NCBI GenBank assembly: GCA_000507305.1
Contig: DF240467.1
Location: forward strand, 1 to 64,000
Origin: Breviolum minutum Mf 1.05b.01
Taxonomy: Eukaryota; Sar; Dinophyceae; Suessiales; Symbiodiniaceae
Reading direction: 5' to 3'
Length of the DNA: 64,000 nt
Shown here: positions 1 through 12,185 of the stretch, piece after piece
Layout of the letters: each line of letters begins with the position of its first letter
Numbering within the stretch: the stretch's first letter is position 1
Position numbers and translations under genes: made by a program
The notes under the pieces: model-generated
What the model saw: only the letters and a program-made list of their open reading frames with translations
Database searches by the model: none
Told to the model about the DNA's origin: nothing

Positions 1-60
1 CGGATTTACTTGTGGCGGCTGTGTCAAATGAAGTCAAGGAGAATTGGATGTGCAATTGGA
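1..60 (+). other. Partial open segment repeated at 10859-10900
   Basis: The window opens inside a readable frame (codons from position 3) that stays open into the GA repeat at about 99. The stretch CTTGTGGCGGCTGTGTC...GTCAAGGAGAAT recurs, degraded, at 10859-10900. It may be a truncated exon or a dispersed repeat; I see no splice site that decides. Confidence 0.25.
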
Positions 61-95
61 ATCAAAGACCAACAATGGGGTCTGGTGCTCAGTAT

Positions 96-98
<3 letters not shown>

Positions 99-120
<22 letters not shown>
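99..120. repeat. (GA)n microsatellite
   Basis: An uninterrupted GA dinucleotide run of about 20 bases. Confidence 0.9.
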
Positions 121-126
<6 letters not shown>

Positions 127-2050
127 GAAGGTGAATCTTATGATCACATTCCGATTCAGAGAGTCATTCAACACATCGGGAACTGCTTCAGTTGAAACAT
201 TTGTCATTCCTTACGAGTCGCACCTACAGAAATATCTCAAACATCTCAAACATCTATCAAAAAAAGAAAACCCATCCGCCAACATGCCTGATTTCCAGAT
301 ACCACTTCCAACGGCACCGTGCTCCACGGAGGTGAGTTCGTCAATGTTGTGACAGCAGTGGCATTGCTCACCTGGAGACTTGGAGGTTTGAAGTTTCAAA
401 AAATCTCACCTTTGGCATGGTCAGGTATGTTCTTACCTGCTGAATGGTTGAACTTTCAACATTTTTTGGGACATGGAAATCTTACTAAAAGTGAATTTTT
501 TCTCTGGGGTCAACCGAGCAGGTAAGTGTTTGAAAAAAGGTGCTCCGAAATCGTAAAATTCACGCGGTTCCATCCGATATGGATGAAAAAGATGTGAGGG
601 GTATGGAACATACAATCAAGACATCATTGATAGGTCGGTGTAGGATTTCTTATCTTCATCAAGTTCTTGTGCCATCGTGATTTCTATGGTTTTTCACACG
701 TAAGTTTTGAAATTTCATCCTTGGAAGTCGAAGCATTTCTGGGGTCTCGGGGATCCGTGGCATTGCGGGGATCCATCAGGAAAAGCCTGCCTTTGAAGTG
801 CTCAATTTCAAGACCTTGGAGGAGCCACCGACAACTGCCGACATGGAACATTTTTTCGAGTTGAAATTCCTTGGAGCAGTGGAAGATTGACAAGCAGTGT
901 TCACAGGTTGTTTACATGGTTGTTTTGTTGTTGTTGTTGTTGCTGCGAATTTTTGTTGGCATATTCTTGGTGAAGATTCGGAATGACTCTTGGACAATTT
1001 TGGTGAACGAACCATGGGATCTTTGGCTCAGCTCTGCCGCGAAATTTTCGGCAAATTTTTGTTTCACAAATTATGAGATTTGCCTGCATTTTTATCATTA
1101 AGATTGCGAGTGCTGTGCGCTCTGCCGTGGACTTGGAACAGAGTCTTGGTATGATAGGCCAAGGTATGCAAAAAGCAAAAAAGTCGATGCTTTTTTTGAG
1201 TTTCATCAGAAAGTGTGAATATCGCATTGGATCAAAAAAAAAAGGTATGGATTAAATTAAAGTGATTAAAACAAGAGAACTAACTCTAGACCTAGCGAAA
1301 AAACACAAAAGAAAAGCAAACAATGCATTCAAGAAGCTGCAAGCAAAACATAGGCAATGTGCAAAAAAAGAAAGGATTTACGATTCCATCATTGTGACCA
1401 TTCGATCACTGTGAAATTTGTTTGGTGTTGTTTCGTAAACCGTTGGTGTTGAAAAACTTTTTCAAAACTTTGAGGTTTTAGCCTCTTCCGTTTTGAGTGC
1501 CATGTGATGTTCAGAATATGACGTCGTGACGCATTTCCTTTCAACGGGTCGGCGTAGGTGGAACCTCATGAGATTTTTGAGGTGTAAGTTTTTTGCAACC
1601 GGGGGTTTAGGCATGCAATGGATCTACATAGATGATATCAACGATGAATTGCTGGTAGAACTTTTTCAACCTCAGAGGACTTTCGCGAGTTTCTCGCATC
1701 GCTGGTGTAATTTTGTTGCTCCAAGGACGAGCCTGGAGGATGAGGTTTGCGTCTTGAAGACTTGCACAGCGGCCAGCGCTGGGCACTACGAAGTCCATGG
1801 CACCGAAGCACAGCAGCTGAGCGGACAGCTGCGACCACAGCAGCAGTTGCTCGAAAGTTTGATGTTTTTGGAATCGTATTTTTTGTATGCTTCAAATTTT
1901 AGAGACGAAAAAAGACATCTTCTGTAAAGGTGCCTTTAGATACCTATATATGAATGTCTCTAAACATATGTTCAAAAACTCCCATTTGAGATACACTTCT
2001 TTTCATCTTTGAAGGTCATCAACTTGTAATACCAATACCCAGTAGTCACA
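121..2050. other. No convincing gene; short TTG run
   Basis: Only short frames open here and none has both good splice sites and protein-like composition. A (TTG)6 run lies at 926-944 and a second T/G-rich stretch follows. Possible exon edges such as GGAG|GTGAGT near 330 exist but cannot be joined to a model. Confidence 0.4.
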
Positions 2051-2535
2051 GATTCCTTGTTGTTCTTGGCATTTGTCGGACTTGGTTCCAAACAAATTGA
2101 ATTTGAGTCGTGCCGCCCCGAGGTACTTTGTAGCGATCAGTTGTGATGAACCGATTCAACCAGACGCAAGTGCCTCAGTGGTACAGTGGCTGGATGCCAA
2201 GGACACCAAAGTTTGCAAGTTGCTGTGCAATATGGTGACACTAGCAGCACTCACTTGGCAAAATGATCACAAACTTAAAGTGCACCTGGCCTTCAGTCCC
2301 TATCCAAAAAAGATGTATCCATTGGTGGTTGGTGAAATGTAAAGATGTGTTCAGAAAAGTCCCTCTCCACTTGGCCTTGGCCGACGTTGTGTTTCATCCG
2401 CAGGATCCAGTGAACAACTCCTCCATCCACATCTACATGAATCCATTGATGAAGACCATGCTACAGGGGGAGCCCGCTAAACTTTGTGCAAAGGAGCAGC
2501 TTTGTCACACGAAAGTCTCATTTTTAAGGGGTTGA
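2046..2535 (+). pseudogene. Candidate coding segment split over two frames
   Basis: Positions 2046-2340 read as an ordinary globular sequence (LVPNKLNLSRAAPRYFVAIS and onward) until a TAA at 2340. The next part, 2350-2535, is protein-like in another frame (HLALADVVFHPQDPVNNSS). The gap between the frames is too short for an intron ending at TTCAG|A (about 2353) unless the donor is AAA|GTGCAC near 2280. It is either a small intron I cannot fix or a frameshifted gene. The family is not recognised. Confidence 0.3.
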
Positions 2536-4525
2536 CAAGGGGGTCCAGAGGAGTTTGGGACTGTTGGATTGTTGGCACTTTTTTTCATTCAATTTTGCAT
2601 TCAAGCCAAGGGCCGGCAACTGGCAATGTCTTTGCAAGCTGCAGCACAATACAGAGTTTGGTGCTCCTTGGCTGATCCAAAGATATGCACAGTGCCAACT
2701 CATCAGCTTCAACTGATCACCAGCTTACCCCATGTTTTCTTCATTTGGCCAGGTGGCCCAAACCCATTAGAAATACTCGAAATCCATACACTTCATGCAC
2801 TCATGCATGAAAGCACCAGCAGACTCACCAGACTCAGCACCCGACACCATCCAGTAGCATCCAGTCCTAGGCTTTCAAATGGCTGGCACCTGCTATGCCG
2901 AGCGCAGTCTCCCAGAAATGGCTGGCTATGCATCTCAAATGCCCAAGCAGAATGATGGATCTCTTCACAGCAGCAGCCATTTGGTTAGAAAAGATACATG
3001 TTCGGCAGTTGGATATTGAGAAACGTCGGCATGTTGCTTGAAGATTTTTCCAATCTGGTTTGCAGTTTCAAGTTTCAAATTTCCCAAAAAAGGCGAACAA
3101 ACACAACTTTTCATGGAAAAAACCTCAACCGAAGGTTTTCCAACAAAAAATTCGAGGTCTTAGTCCTGCTGCTGCCAGTGGCAATTGTTTCACCTTATGC
3201 AGCTTGGAAAGCTTGGCAGCCCACATTCGAGCCACTTGCGAGTCCACCTAAAATCGAATTCAAGTCTATCGAGGTGCCGTCTTCGCCGTTGGCATTTCTT
3301 GCGGTTTTGTGTTTCGTGTTTTTAGTTCTTGAGGTTTTTCGTTGCTGTTCTATTTTTTTTGGAAGCTTCAAATTTCACTTTTTTTTGTCGAAGTCATTCG
3401 AGTGAAGCATGGTTGTCAAAAGTCATTTGATCGTTTCCCAGATCCACCAGGTGAAAAATCCCATGCAGAACTTTGTGGAAGGATTCAGCTCCTTGGTTGT
3501 CGAAAGAGATCCAAAGAACTTCATGGTTTAAACCTGGCGCCTATTGAGCCCCAGGTTTTTATCAAAAACAGCTTCGCCTGTGAGGGGTTCGATGGCACCC
3601 GGATGGCTGTGCTGGATGCCTTGGGTGACTTGCTCTGCTGTATGCCTTGGCCTTGTGACAAATGTCTCCTTCAATTTCCTTTCATTTGCCTCCCAGATGG
3701 TCCCAGATGATTGTTTGCCGGGTTTTGGCAGGATCATTTTCCAATTTCTTTTCCTTGGTCTCGAGATGCTTGCTCGGCTGGATGCCTGCCTGGCCCGGAT
3801 GTAATTCTTAGTCTCCCACATGGTTTTCCGCTTCTGGATGCATTGGCCGGGATCATTTTCCAGCAAGTCTGAGTGCATTTGTTTGCATTATGCATTTGTC
3901 TCCCGCATGGTGTCTTTTCGTGGATTTCTTGGCTGAATGGTTTTGCACTGGGTCTGCTTGCATGTTTCTTCATTTGTCTCCCACATGGTGTCTCTTGTCC
4001 GGTGCCTTGGTTGTGTCATTTTGCAATATGTGTTTGTTCATTTCCTTAACATAATGTGTCTTTGCATGATTGTATTTTGTTTTCCTTGTCTTGGTCATGC
4101 CTGCTAGATATCCTGGCAAGCGATTTTGCTATTCCACATTGTGTGTCTGCGTACTGCCTCCACGACCTGACAACGAAATAAATGAGAAAAACCATGACGA
4201 AGTGATGCCGGTGCCGGTGCCTGACTTTTCACCCTGTGACGTTCGGCTCTACGAAGGCAACAACTTAATTTTGACATAAATTTTTTGCTCAGAAAAATTG
4301 GTTGCCAGTTTGGAAACTGACCACAAAACAGGGCACCTCCCAGAATCTGTGGATTTTTTGGACATCCAGCAGTAGTGCCACCATGCCACTTTACACCAAG
4401 ATCACCAAGATGGACTAGACTCTAGACCATACCAACCATACCATACCACCAGAGCCATAGGCTTCAGCATTTCTTAGATCGAGTCGGATATTCATAATTC
4501 ATACCATTAACTTGCCATTCTGTAG

Positions 4526-6403
4526 GTGATGAATGGTGACGATTTGTTTGAAGCAAATGAGATTTGCATTCCTTTCTGCATCAAGAAACCGCAAATCCCA
4601 GGTTGGAGTGCAGGCTTCTTGTTGTCCCTCGCAGCCTTGCAGATGGGAACTCTACTCTTCGTCCGCAAATCCAGTGATGAAGAAGTTTCTCGGTTGAAGA
4701 TAAGAACAAACTTGGCGAAGACTTTCAGGAAGATATCTGAAAATCTTGAGTACAATCGAAAAACTTCCGATACAACCAACCTATCCAAAACTTTTCTTTG
4801 GCACAGCAGATGCACAGCACATGCATAGCATGGTAGGATCGTCCAGAGAGGCTTTTGTCCGCAGATTTTCAATTTGTTTGAGGCGTTTGTTTGGTTTATA
4901 GCAGCCTTCCCAGCTATATTGGCAATGGCTGGGGCTGTGCGGCTGGGCAATGTCATTTGCAAAATGCAGCTTGCCCACGCTTGCTTAGGGCAAGGCTGTC
5001 TTTTGACAGAGCCTATGAATTCCTCCTACTTGGACTATGCATTGCTCACCATGTTGAGCCTCAACCAAAATTCATGAAATCTCAGTTTTTTCTTAGACTT
5101 TCAGAGTTGGATTGCCTGAAAAACCTTGCATGGTTTAGGCTGAATTTTCGGAGATCTTTCCGTTGTCGTTTTTTTCCCTTCAAGCCTTGGGATTTGGGAT
5201 TTGGGTTTTTGTCTTTGAAGGTTTTTATTTGGAGGGTTCCAGAGTGTTTCCAAAGTGTTTGAAGGGGTTCGGATCTGTAGGATTTCTCTTACGTGCCTCA
5301 CAACTGGCGAAATCTGTGAGATCGCCTGTTCACAATGCATGGGTACATTCATGATATTTCATATTCATTCATGCCAGTGTTCACCGGGATGCCATGCTGT
5401 TGGGGCCAATGACCTGAGATTTTTCTCCAAGGATATCGTACTTGTTGGCGGTCCTTTGGTCAGTGAGTTCCAGTATCATGAACATCATCCTGGCCTTGGT
5501 GGCGCTGGCAGGTTCCACATGGGCACTGCTCAAAGCAATTCAAACGATTCGAGCGTTGGAGAAGAAGTTGAAGACTCTTGAGGCAAAATTGGGGAAGATG
5601 AATGAACATGAAATGAATGTACCTACATGAATGAAAATGAATGTACCATGTAAAGAGGGACATTCACTCTTTCTTTCTTCCTTCCTCGTTTGCACAAAAC
5701 TCTCCGGTTCTAGGATGAGTTTCTCTCCCTGGAGGTGAATGCTGACTTTGTCTCCGAAGTCCCCAGTTTGAAGCTCATAGCTTGGAAGGCTTTGATTTCA
5801 GCTGGCCGTCGCAATGACGACATCCACGACTTGCTTTCCAAAACAGCGAAAGAGTCAGAGACAGAAGGCCATGGTCTGGGAAGCTTCATGGAGGACGCGA
5901 AGGATATGAACATTCGTGATACCTTTTGGCATGGCCGTACCATCTTTCACCTTACTGGCTCTCGAGCTGGTTTTTTAGTCCTGCCAAGCTTTGTGGCAAT
6001 GGTCATGGCTTCCTTGATCATAACAGCCAGCCAAGTCATGGTGTATGCTTGTTCAAGAGGCCAACTCTCCAATTTGCAACTCGCCAGTTCCCCCAGCCTC
6101 GAGTTTCACCCCTGGCAAACCCGCTATGAAGTCCTTGTGGACAGGCTTCAGCATACCTTAGGCAGACATGAGGATGTCATGATGGTCGAACCTCTGGGAG
6201 TTCCAGAGGTTCGACTGCTCTTTAAGGTACGTCGTGGCTGGGCCTTGCAGAATGGGCCCCTAAGTTTTGTAGATTTCGTCCCATTCGCACCCACTCAGAA
6301 CTGGATGGTACTGAATGAAGTATCATTCATTCGTTCTATTGGTCTTGTAGTCGGTTCAGTCGGTTTATACGGCTTACTAAAGAAGGTCTTTCATGACGAC
6401 TAG
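4526..6403 (+). CDS. Multi-exon membrane protein, family unknown
   Basis: Four stretches read as exons of one membrane protein. Segment 1 begins after TTCTGTAG at 4526 and contains a hydrophobic span (GWSAGFLLSLAALQMGTLLF). Segment 2 begins after TTTGTCCGCAG at 4865 and has a second span (AFVWFIAAFPAILAMAGAV). Segment 3, 5474 to about 5600, has a span (NIILALVALAGSTWALL) followed by a Lys/Glu-rich likely coiled coil. Segment 4, 5714-6403, begins after GGTTCTAG and stays open for 230 codons to TAG, with hydrophobic spans near residues 90-115 and at its end (SIGLVVGSVGLYGLL). The donors after segments 1-3 are not obvious and may be GA or GC. After the stop, a second frame (CRECKKAKPPDLIRQLSHVK) continues to 6525, so the true 3' end may be shifted. 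I do not recognise the family; location in a membrane is inferred from the spans. Confidence 0.45.
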
Positions 6404-6502
6404 AGTCGTGTCGGGAGTGCAAAAAAGCCAAGCCACCTGACCTGATTCGTCAACTTTCGCACGTCAAGGATCAACTACACTCAGCCCAATACGTCAACAC
6501 CC

Positions 6503-8908
6503 ATGCAGATTCAGATGACGGATAACTCCAGTGGTTCCATGGTGGCTGAGATTCACTTATCACCACGTCACGTGCCTCGTATCAGTCATATCTATGTGAA
6601 GGGCTTGCGAGTTTCTTTGGATCCCGTGGAGTACCAGGTGAGATTGGTGGGAGTTTTTTTTGCGGAACTTGTGTTTTCTTGAAAATTCAAAGATGTTTCT
6701 TCAAAATGTCTATGAACAAATGCTTTGTTTCATCCCTTCACAATGATATGTTTTTTTGCTTTTGCAACAACGTGTTGACGATTTTTTTACAGGTACACCA
6801 TATTGGAAAATATATTTTTCGAATTTGAAAAGATTATTTCGGAGCATTTGGTACAGGTGCGATTCTCTCCCCTGATGACACTTCCGACCACGGTGAAGAT
6901 CACAGCCCAAGACTTTGAGACAAAACTGGCATGGTCCGCACTACCTGGGTCTATCATCAGTGTTCCAGCAGGCCAGGCAATGAATCATCTATTTTTTTCC
7001 CAAAAGACGTTTCGTCGCAGGGTTTTTCAGAAGACTGTTGGTGTATATCATATCATGCATATCAATAAGCATCATTCCACCCATATTGTTTCAATACGCA
7101 TCCCTTCAATACGTATCGTTTTAATATGTATCCATTCAATACGCATCCAGTTCACGCGTATCCATTCAATACATATCCATTCAATACGTATGCATCAGCA
7201 GGAATCGCATCGTTTTGCCTTTGCCACCTCAACGCAAGGTATATTTCACCGAGACTTTTTCAATGTCATTTCTACTATCTCCCGCGATCAGAAGCAGTTT
7301 GAGCCATAGAACATATCTCTCTGTAGATAGTCCATATATACATGTATATAAATCTAGGTGGTGGTTTCAAATATTTTTTATTTTCACCCTTATTTGGGGA
7401 AGATTCCCAATTTGACTCATATTTTTCAGATGGGTTCAAACTATATATGTTTTTGATTTACAAATCCTGCGGCCTCCGACTTCAATGATAGGTTCTGATG
7501 ACTTCATGATTGAAGTCACTCTCACCGACTTTGTCTTCAACTTTCCTCGCAAAGCAGAGGAATATGAGGATCAAAGACAAGAACTGTGGACGACTTTTGA
7601 AGAATCGAATTCTATCAATGAGACGACATGCAGGAGCAAATGCCACAACAAATTACATTGCTTCAACTATTTCGTCAGTGACGCTGGATGTTTCTTCATT
7701 GAAGGAAACAGGACACAGTTGGAAAGCCACGTCTCAAACATCTCTAGCATCTCATGGTCATCCAGGTCATCCAGCCTCTATTCCAGCCGCCAAATTTCGG
7801 GTGAATTTGTTGGATGTAGGCAGACTTCTGAGACTTCAGGCAGATGTCCAAATGGCCAGGATTTGAATGGCTTGCTTCGGTTTGAAGGCATTAGTCCAGA
7901 TTGGAGAGGCAGCTTAGCAAATTTGGGATTCATACTGAACTTGGATGTTGGTGGTCAACACTTTGGATCAGACAGCCAACTAATCCAACTACGACGTGGT
8001 ATTCCCTTCGCCAATGATGTTATTGGATGCCTTTTGGCAGAAGACAATGACCACAGGATCAAGATCATCGAAACCAATTTGTGGATTGATTCAGGCAACG
8101 TAGTGGTGAATGTCTCAAAATTCGACCCTGAAAACATCACTGCATTGAAGCTGTCAGTGATGCCATTGCTCCCAGACCCAGTGCCCTGGCTGAAACAACA
8201 TTTGAATAACTTTGAAGCTGACAAATTTGCATCACTTTTTGAAGTGAAGTTTAATCACAGCCAATCATCCCCAATCACAATTGCTTATATGAAAATGCAC
8301 ATCGCAACATGCACAGGAGAGGGACCCCACATGACTGCACGTTAAAAGTTCATAAGTAGACACAAGGTGAATACAATGGTGAGTTCAATGTGCATTGTTT
8401 TGCTCGTGGAACGTTTTCTCTGGTGCCAGAACACTTGAACGCATGATATGTTCAGAGTTTATAAGCATATTGGGGGTGATATAATTCTGAGATTTGCAGT
8501 CTATATTATGATGTGGATGTGCATTGCTCTTTTGTGCACTCTTTGGTGATATTTGTTGTGCATTTTTTGGGAAGGGTGGTTCGAGGAAAAGCTGTTGTGC
8601 CCACTTTTCCTCCTGACTTGACTTGACAAGTTTTGCCAATTCATCGAATACACCAGGCCTTTGTGGTGCAATGGGAAGTCGCCACAACTCTGGAGATGCC
8701 AACAAATTTTGCCATTTACACGAAATGCAATGAAAGCCCGCTATTGAGTGAACGGTACACCCTCTGCGGTGCAAAGCCTGGTATCGGTATCAATGCGAAG
8801 CCCATTACCATCACAGTGGATCCTTGGAGTGGGCGGCCAGAATCACTTCTGCGCTTTACAGTTGTTCCGAAAAGTTCCAAAGTGAAGGACAAGAAGGACG
8901 TTTGGTGA
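6503..8908 (+). CDS. Cys-containing beta-rich protein with PAN/apple-like segment
   Basis: Exon 1 (6503-6637, starts ATG, 45 codons) ends CAG|GTGAGA. Exon 2 begins at 6857 after GGTACAG and joins in phase (VEYQ|VRFSP). Its likely end is 6971 with a GC donor (GCAG|GCC), which joins in phase to an acceptor ATGATAG at 7491 (VPAG|SDDFMIEV). The long third exon runs toward 8345. It contains a cysteine cluster (TCRSKCHNKLHCFNYF, then GCFF) that resembles PAN/apple modules, and several N-glycosylation sequons. The last exon starts after CACCAG at 8657, reads AFVVQWEVATTLEMP and ends with TGA at 8908. The donor linking exon 3 to exon 4 is unresolved (phase-0 GC candidates near 8281-8302). The intron 6972-7491 holds a minisatellite and a family B element. 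An extracellular or surface role is inferred; the family is unknown. Confidence 0.5.
7090..7194 (+). repeat. 15-bp minisatellite in an intron
   Basis: Seven head-to-tail copies of a 15-bp unit, consensus TTCAATACGTATCCA, with one to four mismatches each. It lies in the intron of the 6.5-8.9 kb gene. There are no spacers, so it is not a CRISPR array. Confidence 0.85.
7355..7445. mobile_element. Family B palindromic element
   Basis: The left end TAGGTGGTGGTTTCAAA is intact. The internal motif ATATTTTTCAG is present. The right inverted end is lost after GGGTTCAAAC. Confidence 0.7.
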
Positions 8909-9089
8909 TGATTGAGAGTTGTGCAAAAATCATGGTCTTCTTTTCTTCTTTGTTTTCTTATTGAATTTTCTTATTGAAAGTCTTGTTGGTCATTCTTTGC
9001 TGTTTACTTACGTAGTGTTTTCCTTATTGTTTTCCTTATTGTTTTCAATTTAGATTTGATCCTCCCTGGAGGCCCCCTTGGCGGAGCAC

Positions 9090-10289
9090 ATGGTGCGCAT
9101 GAACTTTCAGGTGGATAGTCCTGCTGCTTGGGCCGCTGAGTACCACAATTGCACGTTGCTCAAGCGCAATGTCTCCGTGGAGAAGAGTTTGCTCGAATCG
9201 GCAGATGCTACGTGCCAACTCCTCCGGAGTTGTTCCGAGGAGACACTTGCGAAGCTGTGCGAGTTGATCACACAAAATGGCTTGGGTGGTCGGGGGGTGC
9301 ATGTGGGATATGGTGAATTCAAACACGTGCCAGCACTGCTGCCGCCCCAAGGGGTCCTCAAAGTTTTGGCATGCCAGAAGGATGTTGGGCATGATACATG
9401 TACAATGCCCACAGCATGGCACCACGACAGCACAGGTATTGTGCATTTGCAAAAACGTGGTGCCAAAGTTCCAGTGAGATTTTTCGTGGCACAACTGGAA
9501 GCGATGGATGAGACAAAGGCACTGGCCTGGTTGCGAGCCATGAATGTCACCAGCGACTCGCAGGGCTCCCAGTCGAAGGATGATCCAGCTTTGTTTGATC
9601 AGGACCTTGCCAAAGCAGCTTTGGAAGTGGGTCAAATCACTGCATTACCGAAGGTGCTGCGCATTCTTGGCCATTGGAAGTTGGGCATGCCACAAATATT
9701 GTTGGATGCATTGGTGGCATCACACAGAATGGAACTGATGCAATTGATGGAATTGACTCCTGAGCCCAGTTTGAGTGATACTTTCCCGGGCGTCAAGGCC
9801 TTAACTGCAGCTTTGGACGATGCTTCAGATCTCTGTTTCGTCAGTCTGGCCCTGAATCTTGCGCAGAACTTGGAGGACCTAAAGGTGAATTGCCTTAGGT
9901 GCAATGATTTCGCGAAAGTCCCATCGGCCGAAGCCTGGAACCACCTCTCCAGTCAAATCGCCAAGATCCAGCATCTCACCCTGAACCATTTCATCGTGAC
10001 AGACCCGGGCAGGCTTGTACATCAAGCAAAATCTCTGAAGAGTTTGAGTCTTGCCAGGGACCAGATCACTACAATTCCCAAGGAGGTCTTCACTGGCCTA
10101 TCCAAGCTGGAGACTTTGAACCTGAGGGAAAACAAGCTCACTACAATTCCCAAGGAGGTTCTCAGTGGCCTGTCCAACCTGAAGAAATTGGACCTGCGGT
10201 TCAACCGGCTCACAAAGGATGACATCCGGGGCCTCTCCAACCTGACGGCCCGAGGGGTTTACATAGTACTAGGAAAACGTCTAAATTAG
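9090..10289 (+). CDS. Leucine-rich-repeat protein, intronless
   Basis: A 399-codon uninterrupted frame from ATG 9090 to TAG 10289. An in-frame TGA at 9057 limits upstream extension, and ATG 9090 is the first Met after it. Residues 1 to about 300 have no family I recognise but look globular, with scattered Cys and one His-rich patch (AWHH). The C-terminal 95 residues are canonical LRRs: LKSLSLARDQITTIPKEVF, LETLNLRENKLTTIPKEVL and LKKLDLRFNRL. Two adjacent repeats are nearly identical over 72 nt (10066 and 10138), a sign of recent unit duplication. LRR proteins generally bind other proteins; no partner can be named. The gene lies close behind the preceding gene (about 180 bp) on the same strand. 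Confidence 0.75.
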   Translation: MVRMNFQVDSPAAWAAEYHNCTLLKRNVSVEKSLLESADATCQLLRSCSEETLAKLCELITQNGLGGRGVHVGYGEFKHVPALLPPQGVLKVLACQKDVGHDTCTMPTAWHHDSTGIVHLQKRGAKVPVRFFVAQLEAMDETKALAWLRAMNVTSDSQGSQSKDDPALFDQDLAKAALEVGQITALPKVLRILGHWKLGMPQILLDALVASHRMELMQLMELTPEPSLSDTFPGVKALTAALDDASDLCFVSLALNLAQNLEDLKVNCLRCNDFAKVPSAEAWNHLSSQIAKIQHLTLNHFIVTDPGRLVHQAKSLKSLSLARDQITTIPKEVFTGLSKLETLNLRENKLTTIPKEVLSGLSNLKKLDLRFNRLTKDDIRGLSNLTARGVYIVLGKRLN

Positions 10290-10970
10290 GAAGACATCGA
10301 ACTTGCATGGAAGAAAAGACGAAGTCGAGTCTGCTGATTTCCTCTCCTCAAAATACCGAGCTCCATCCCCAGTGAAGGCGTTTCATCTCGGGAGTTTCAC
10401 CCCTGGGGCTCCACCCTTGGCATGATGCACCATATGAATTCTTGATGCCACGCCGATATCATCAATTTCAAGTTTCAAGCATACCTTCATTTATTGATGA
10501 TTCATTCATCATATCATTCAGTCAATTTTATTCAGTCAATCAAGTTTCAACCACTTTTCATGCTTCCAATTTCAGATTCCTGAGTCATTACTTGCGGCTT
10601 TTCACCAGGACTGTGAGATGAAGACCGCAGTTTGCGGGTGCCTTCTCTATGTCATGATCCCTCAACAAGTTCCTCGAATTGCATGAAGATAGAAATTACA
10701 AAAACTGAGGATTGGCTTGACAAGGGTGCCGAAAGAATGATTTGACAAGATGCCATTTGGCTCTTTTATTCATAAATCCTGCTTATAACTTTGTGATAGG
10801 TTGAATGGCCTGAAACTTTGATTCTACCCCTTAATTTTGGTCCAAAGTTTGATATTTTCTTGTCGCGGCTGTGTCGAGTTTTCAGTCAAGGAGAATGGGA
10901 TAATCAGCTGAATTTCTCCAAAATTGGTTTTGCATCTTCAAATTTCGGAATTTCAGAAGGCCCAAAAACA

Positions 10971-11075
10971 TACAGTTGAAGGAAGAAACCATGCACCACC
11001 TGGGATGTATAAAGCCTTGTAAGTAGCGGGATAAACTACCTATCAACTTGTGCAGGATTTCTTCCATCAAGAGTA
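10971..11075. mobile_element. Family A palindromic element
   Basis: A diverged copy about 105 bp long. It has the core CACCACCTGGGATGTATAAA and the right end GTGCAGGATTTCTTCCATCA. Confidence 0.85.
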
Positions 11076-12077
11076 TGAGCCATGTTTCTGAACCACGAGT
11101 TTCCTACCGGTGAATCCAAGCGTGAATCCAATTGACTTCACTGGCGGACATTTTTTAGCGCATGGATCCATTTGGTGCAGATTCTGCTCACATCTTGTGA
11201 CTTTGCCATCCATAACGTATTTACATTTAGTTTGCTATCCATTTTATAACCATCCATGTATAAATTCCTACATTTCCTTCATTCATTTGGACTCATGAGC
11301 TTCGGATGACGCTGTTTGAAGCATCCGAGGTTGCCAGGCACCGGCAAGCCGGAGGACACGTGGCCTATTCAAAGAGGTTCGGCTTGACGTTATGGATGGT
11401 TGTATCATGCAAAGTTTTTATGTATGTTGTGACCCACAGAGTTGTAATTGTTATGATCTCCGCACAAATACACGTCGCCCTGTAAGATCATGTTCCGATT
11501 TTGTTTCGAATTTGCATATGTTATCGCCACATGATGCCTGGAGCTGGAAGTGGCGGAACTGGTTCAAAAATGTGATGTGAAGTTTGCCTTTCAAGTTTCA
11601 AAGATCTGTGAGTTGGGCATGCCACATGTGCTTCAGCACAGCACCGCTTCGTGTGAATGATCTTGCATGAGTTTTTCTCTAACAAGATTCTTGTTGTTCA
11701 GAATTCGCACAAGCCAACATGGTTGACTTCACCCTGATTGTTTGTTTTCCCAAAGGATAAGTAACCATATTTACTGTAGAGGCAAATGTGCAGGCGGCCG
11801 GTATGCAGGTAAATTCCAGCAATCCTCAATTTGCTACCATGATGAAAAAGGTAGCGCTCCTTGAAGCGTAGTTGTAGTTGTGCAATGGAATGTATGGTAG
11901 GCAATTTTTTTAGTACCTCTGATAAGACATGTATTTTGAAATATGTTCTGGCAGGTATCCGTTGCCATGAATGATGCCAGTGGAGGTAGGGATTCTTGGT
12001 TGGCGAAGGGTGTGTTGCCAGCTCCAAGCAGGTCCACATGAGCGTCCTGAAAAAAAAGGCCCCGTTTTGTTGTTTAG

Positions 12078-12185
12078 GTTAAGTTATATAGGGGATGAAC
12101 AACTACCCAGTTGTAGAGGGAATATTTTATAAACCACTATATATAAGGATCCTGTCATTAAACAACCAGTATTTCATGGAAAGTA
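12078..12185 (+). mobile_element. Family D element
   Basis: Motifs ATATAGGGGATGA, CTACCCAGTT, AAGGATCC and AACAACCAGT appear in the same order as at 17812 and 42893. The flank TTTTTTTTTGTGGCTCA is also shared with the 17812 copy. Confidence 0.8.

Noticed and set aside
7090-7194. Possible CRISPR array
   Set aside because: Units are contiguous without spacers and the sequence is eukaryotic.
9045-9635. 196-codon minus-strand frame
   Set aside because: Antisense of the LRR gene, whose plus-strand frame is longer and has recognisable repeats.
10730-10765. Possible relict spliced leader (GCCATTTGGCTC)
   Set aside because: Only partial similarity to the known leader, lacking its 3' end, and not placed before a gene.
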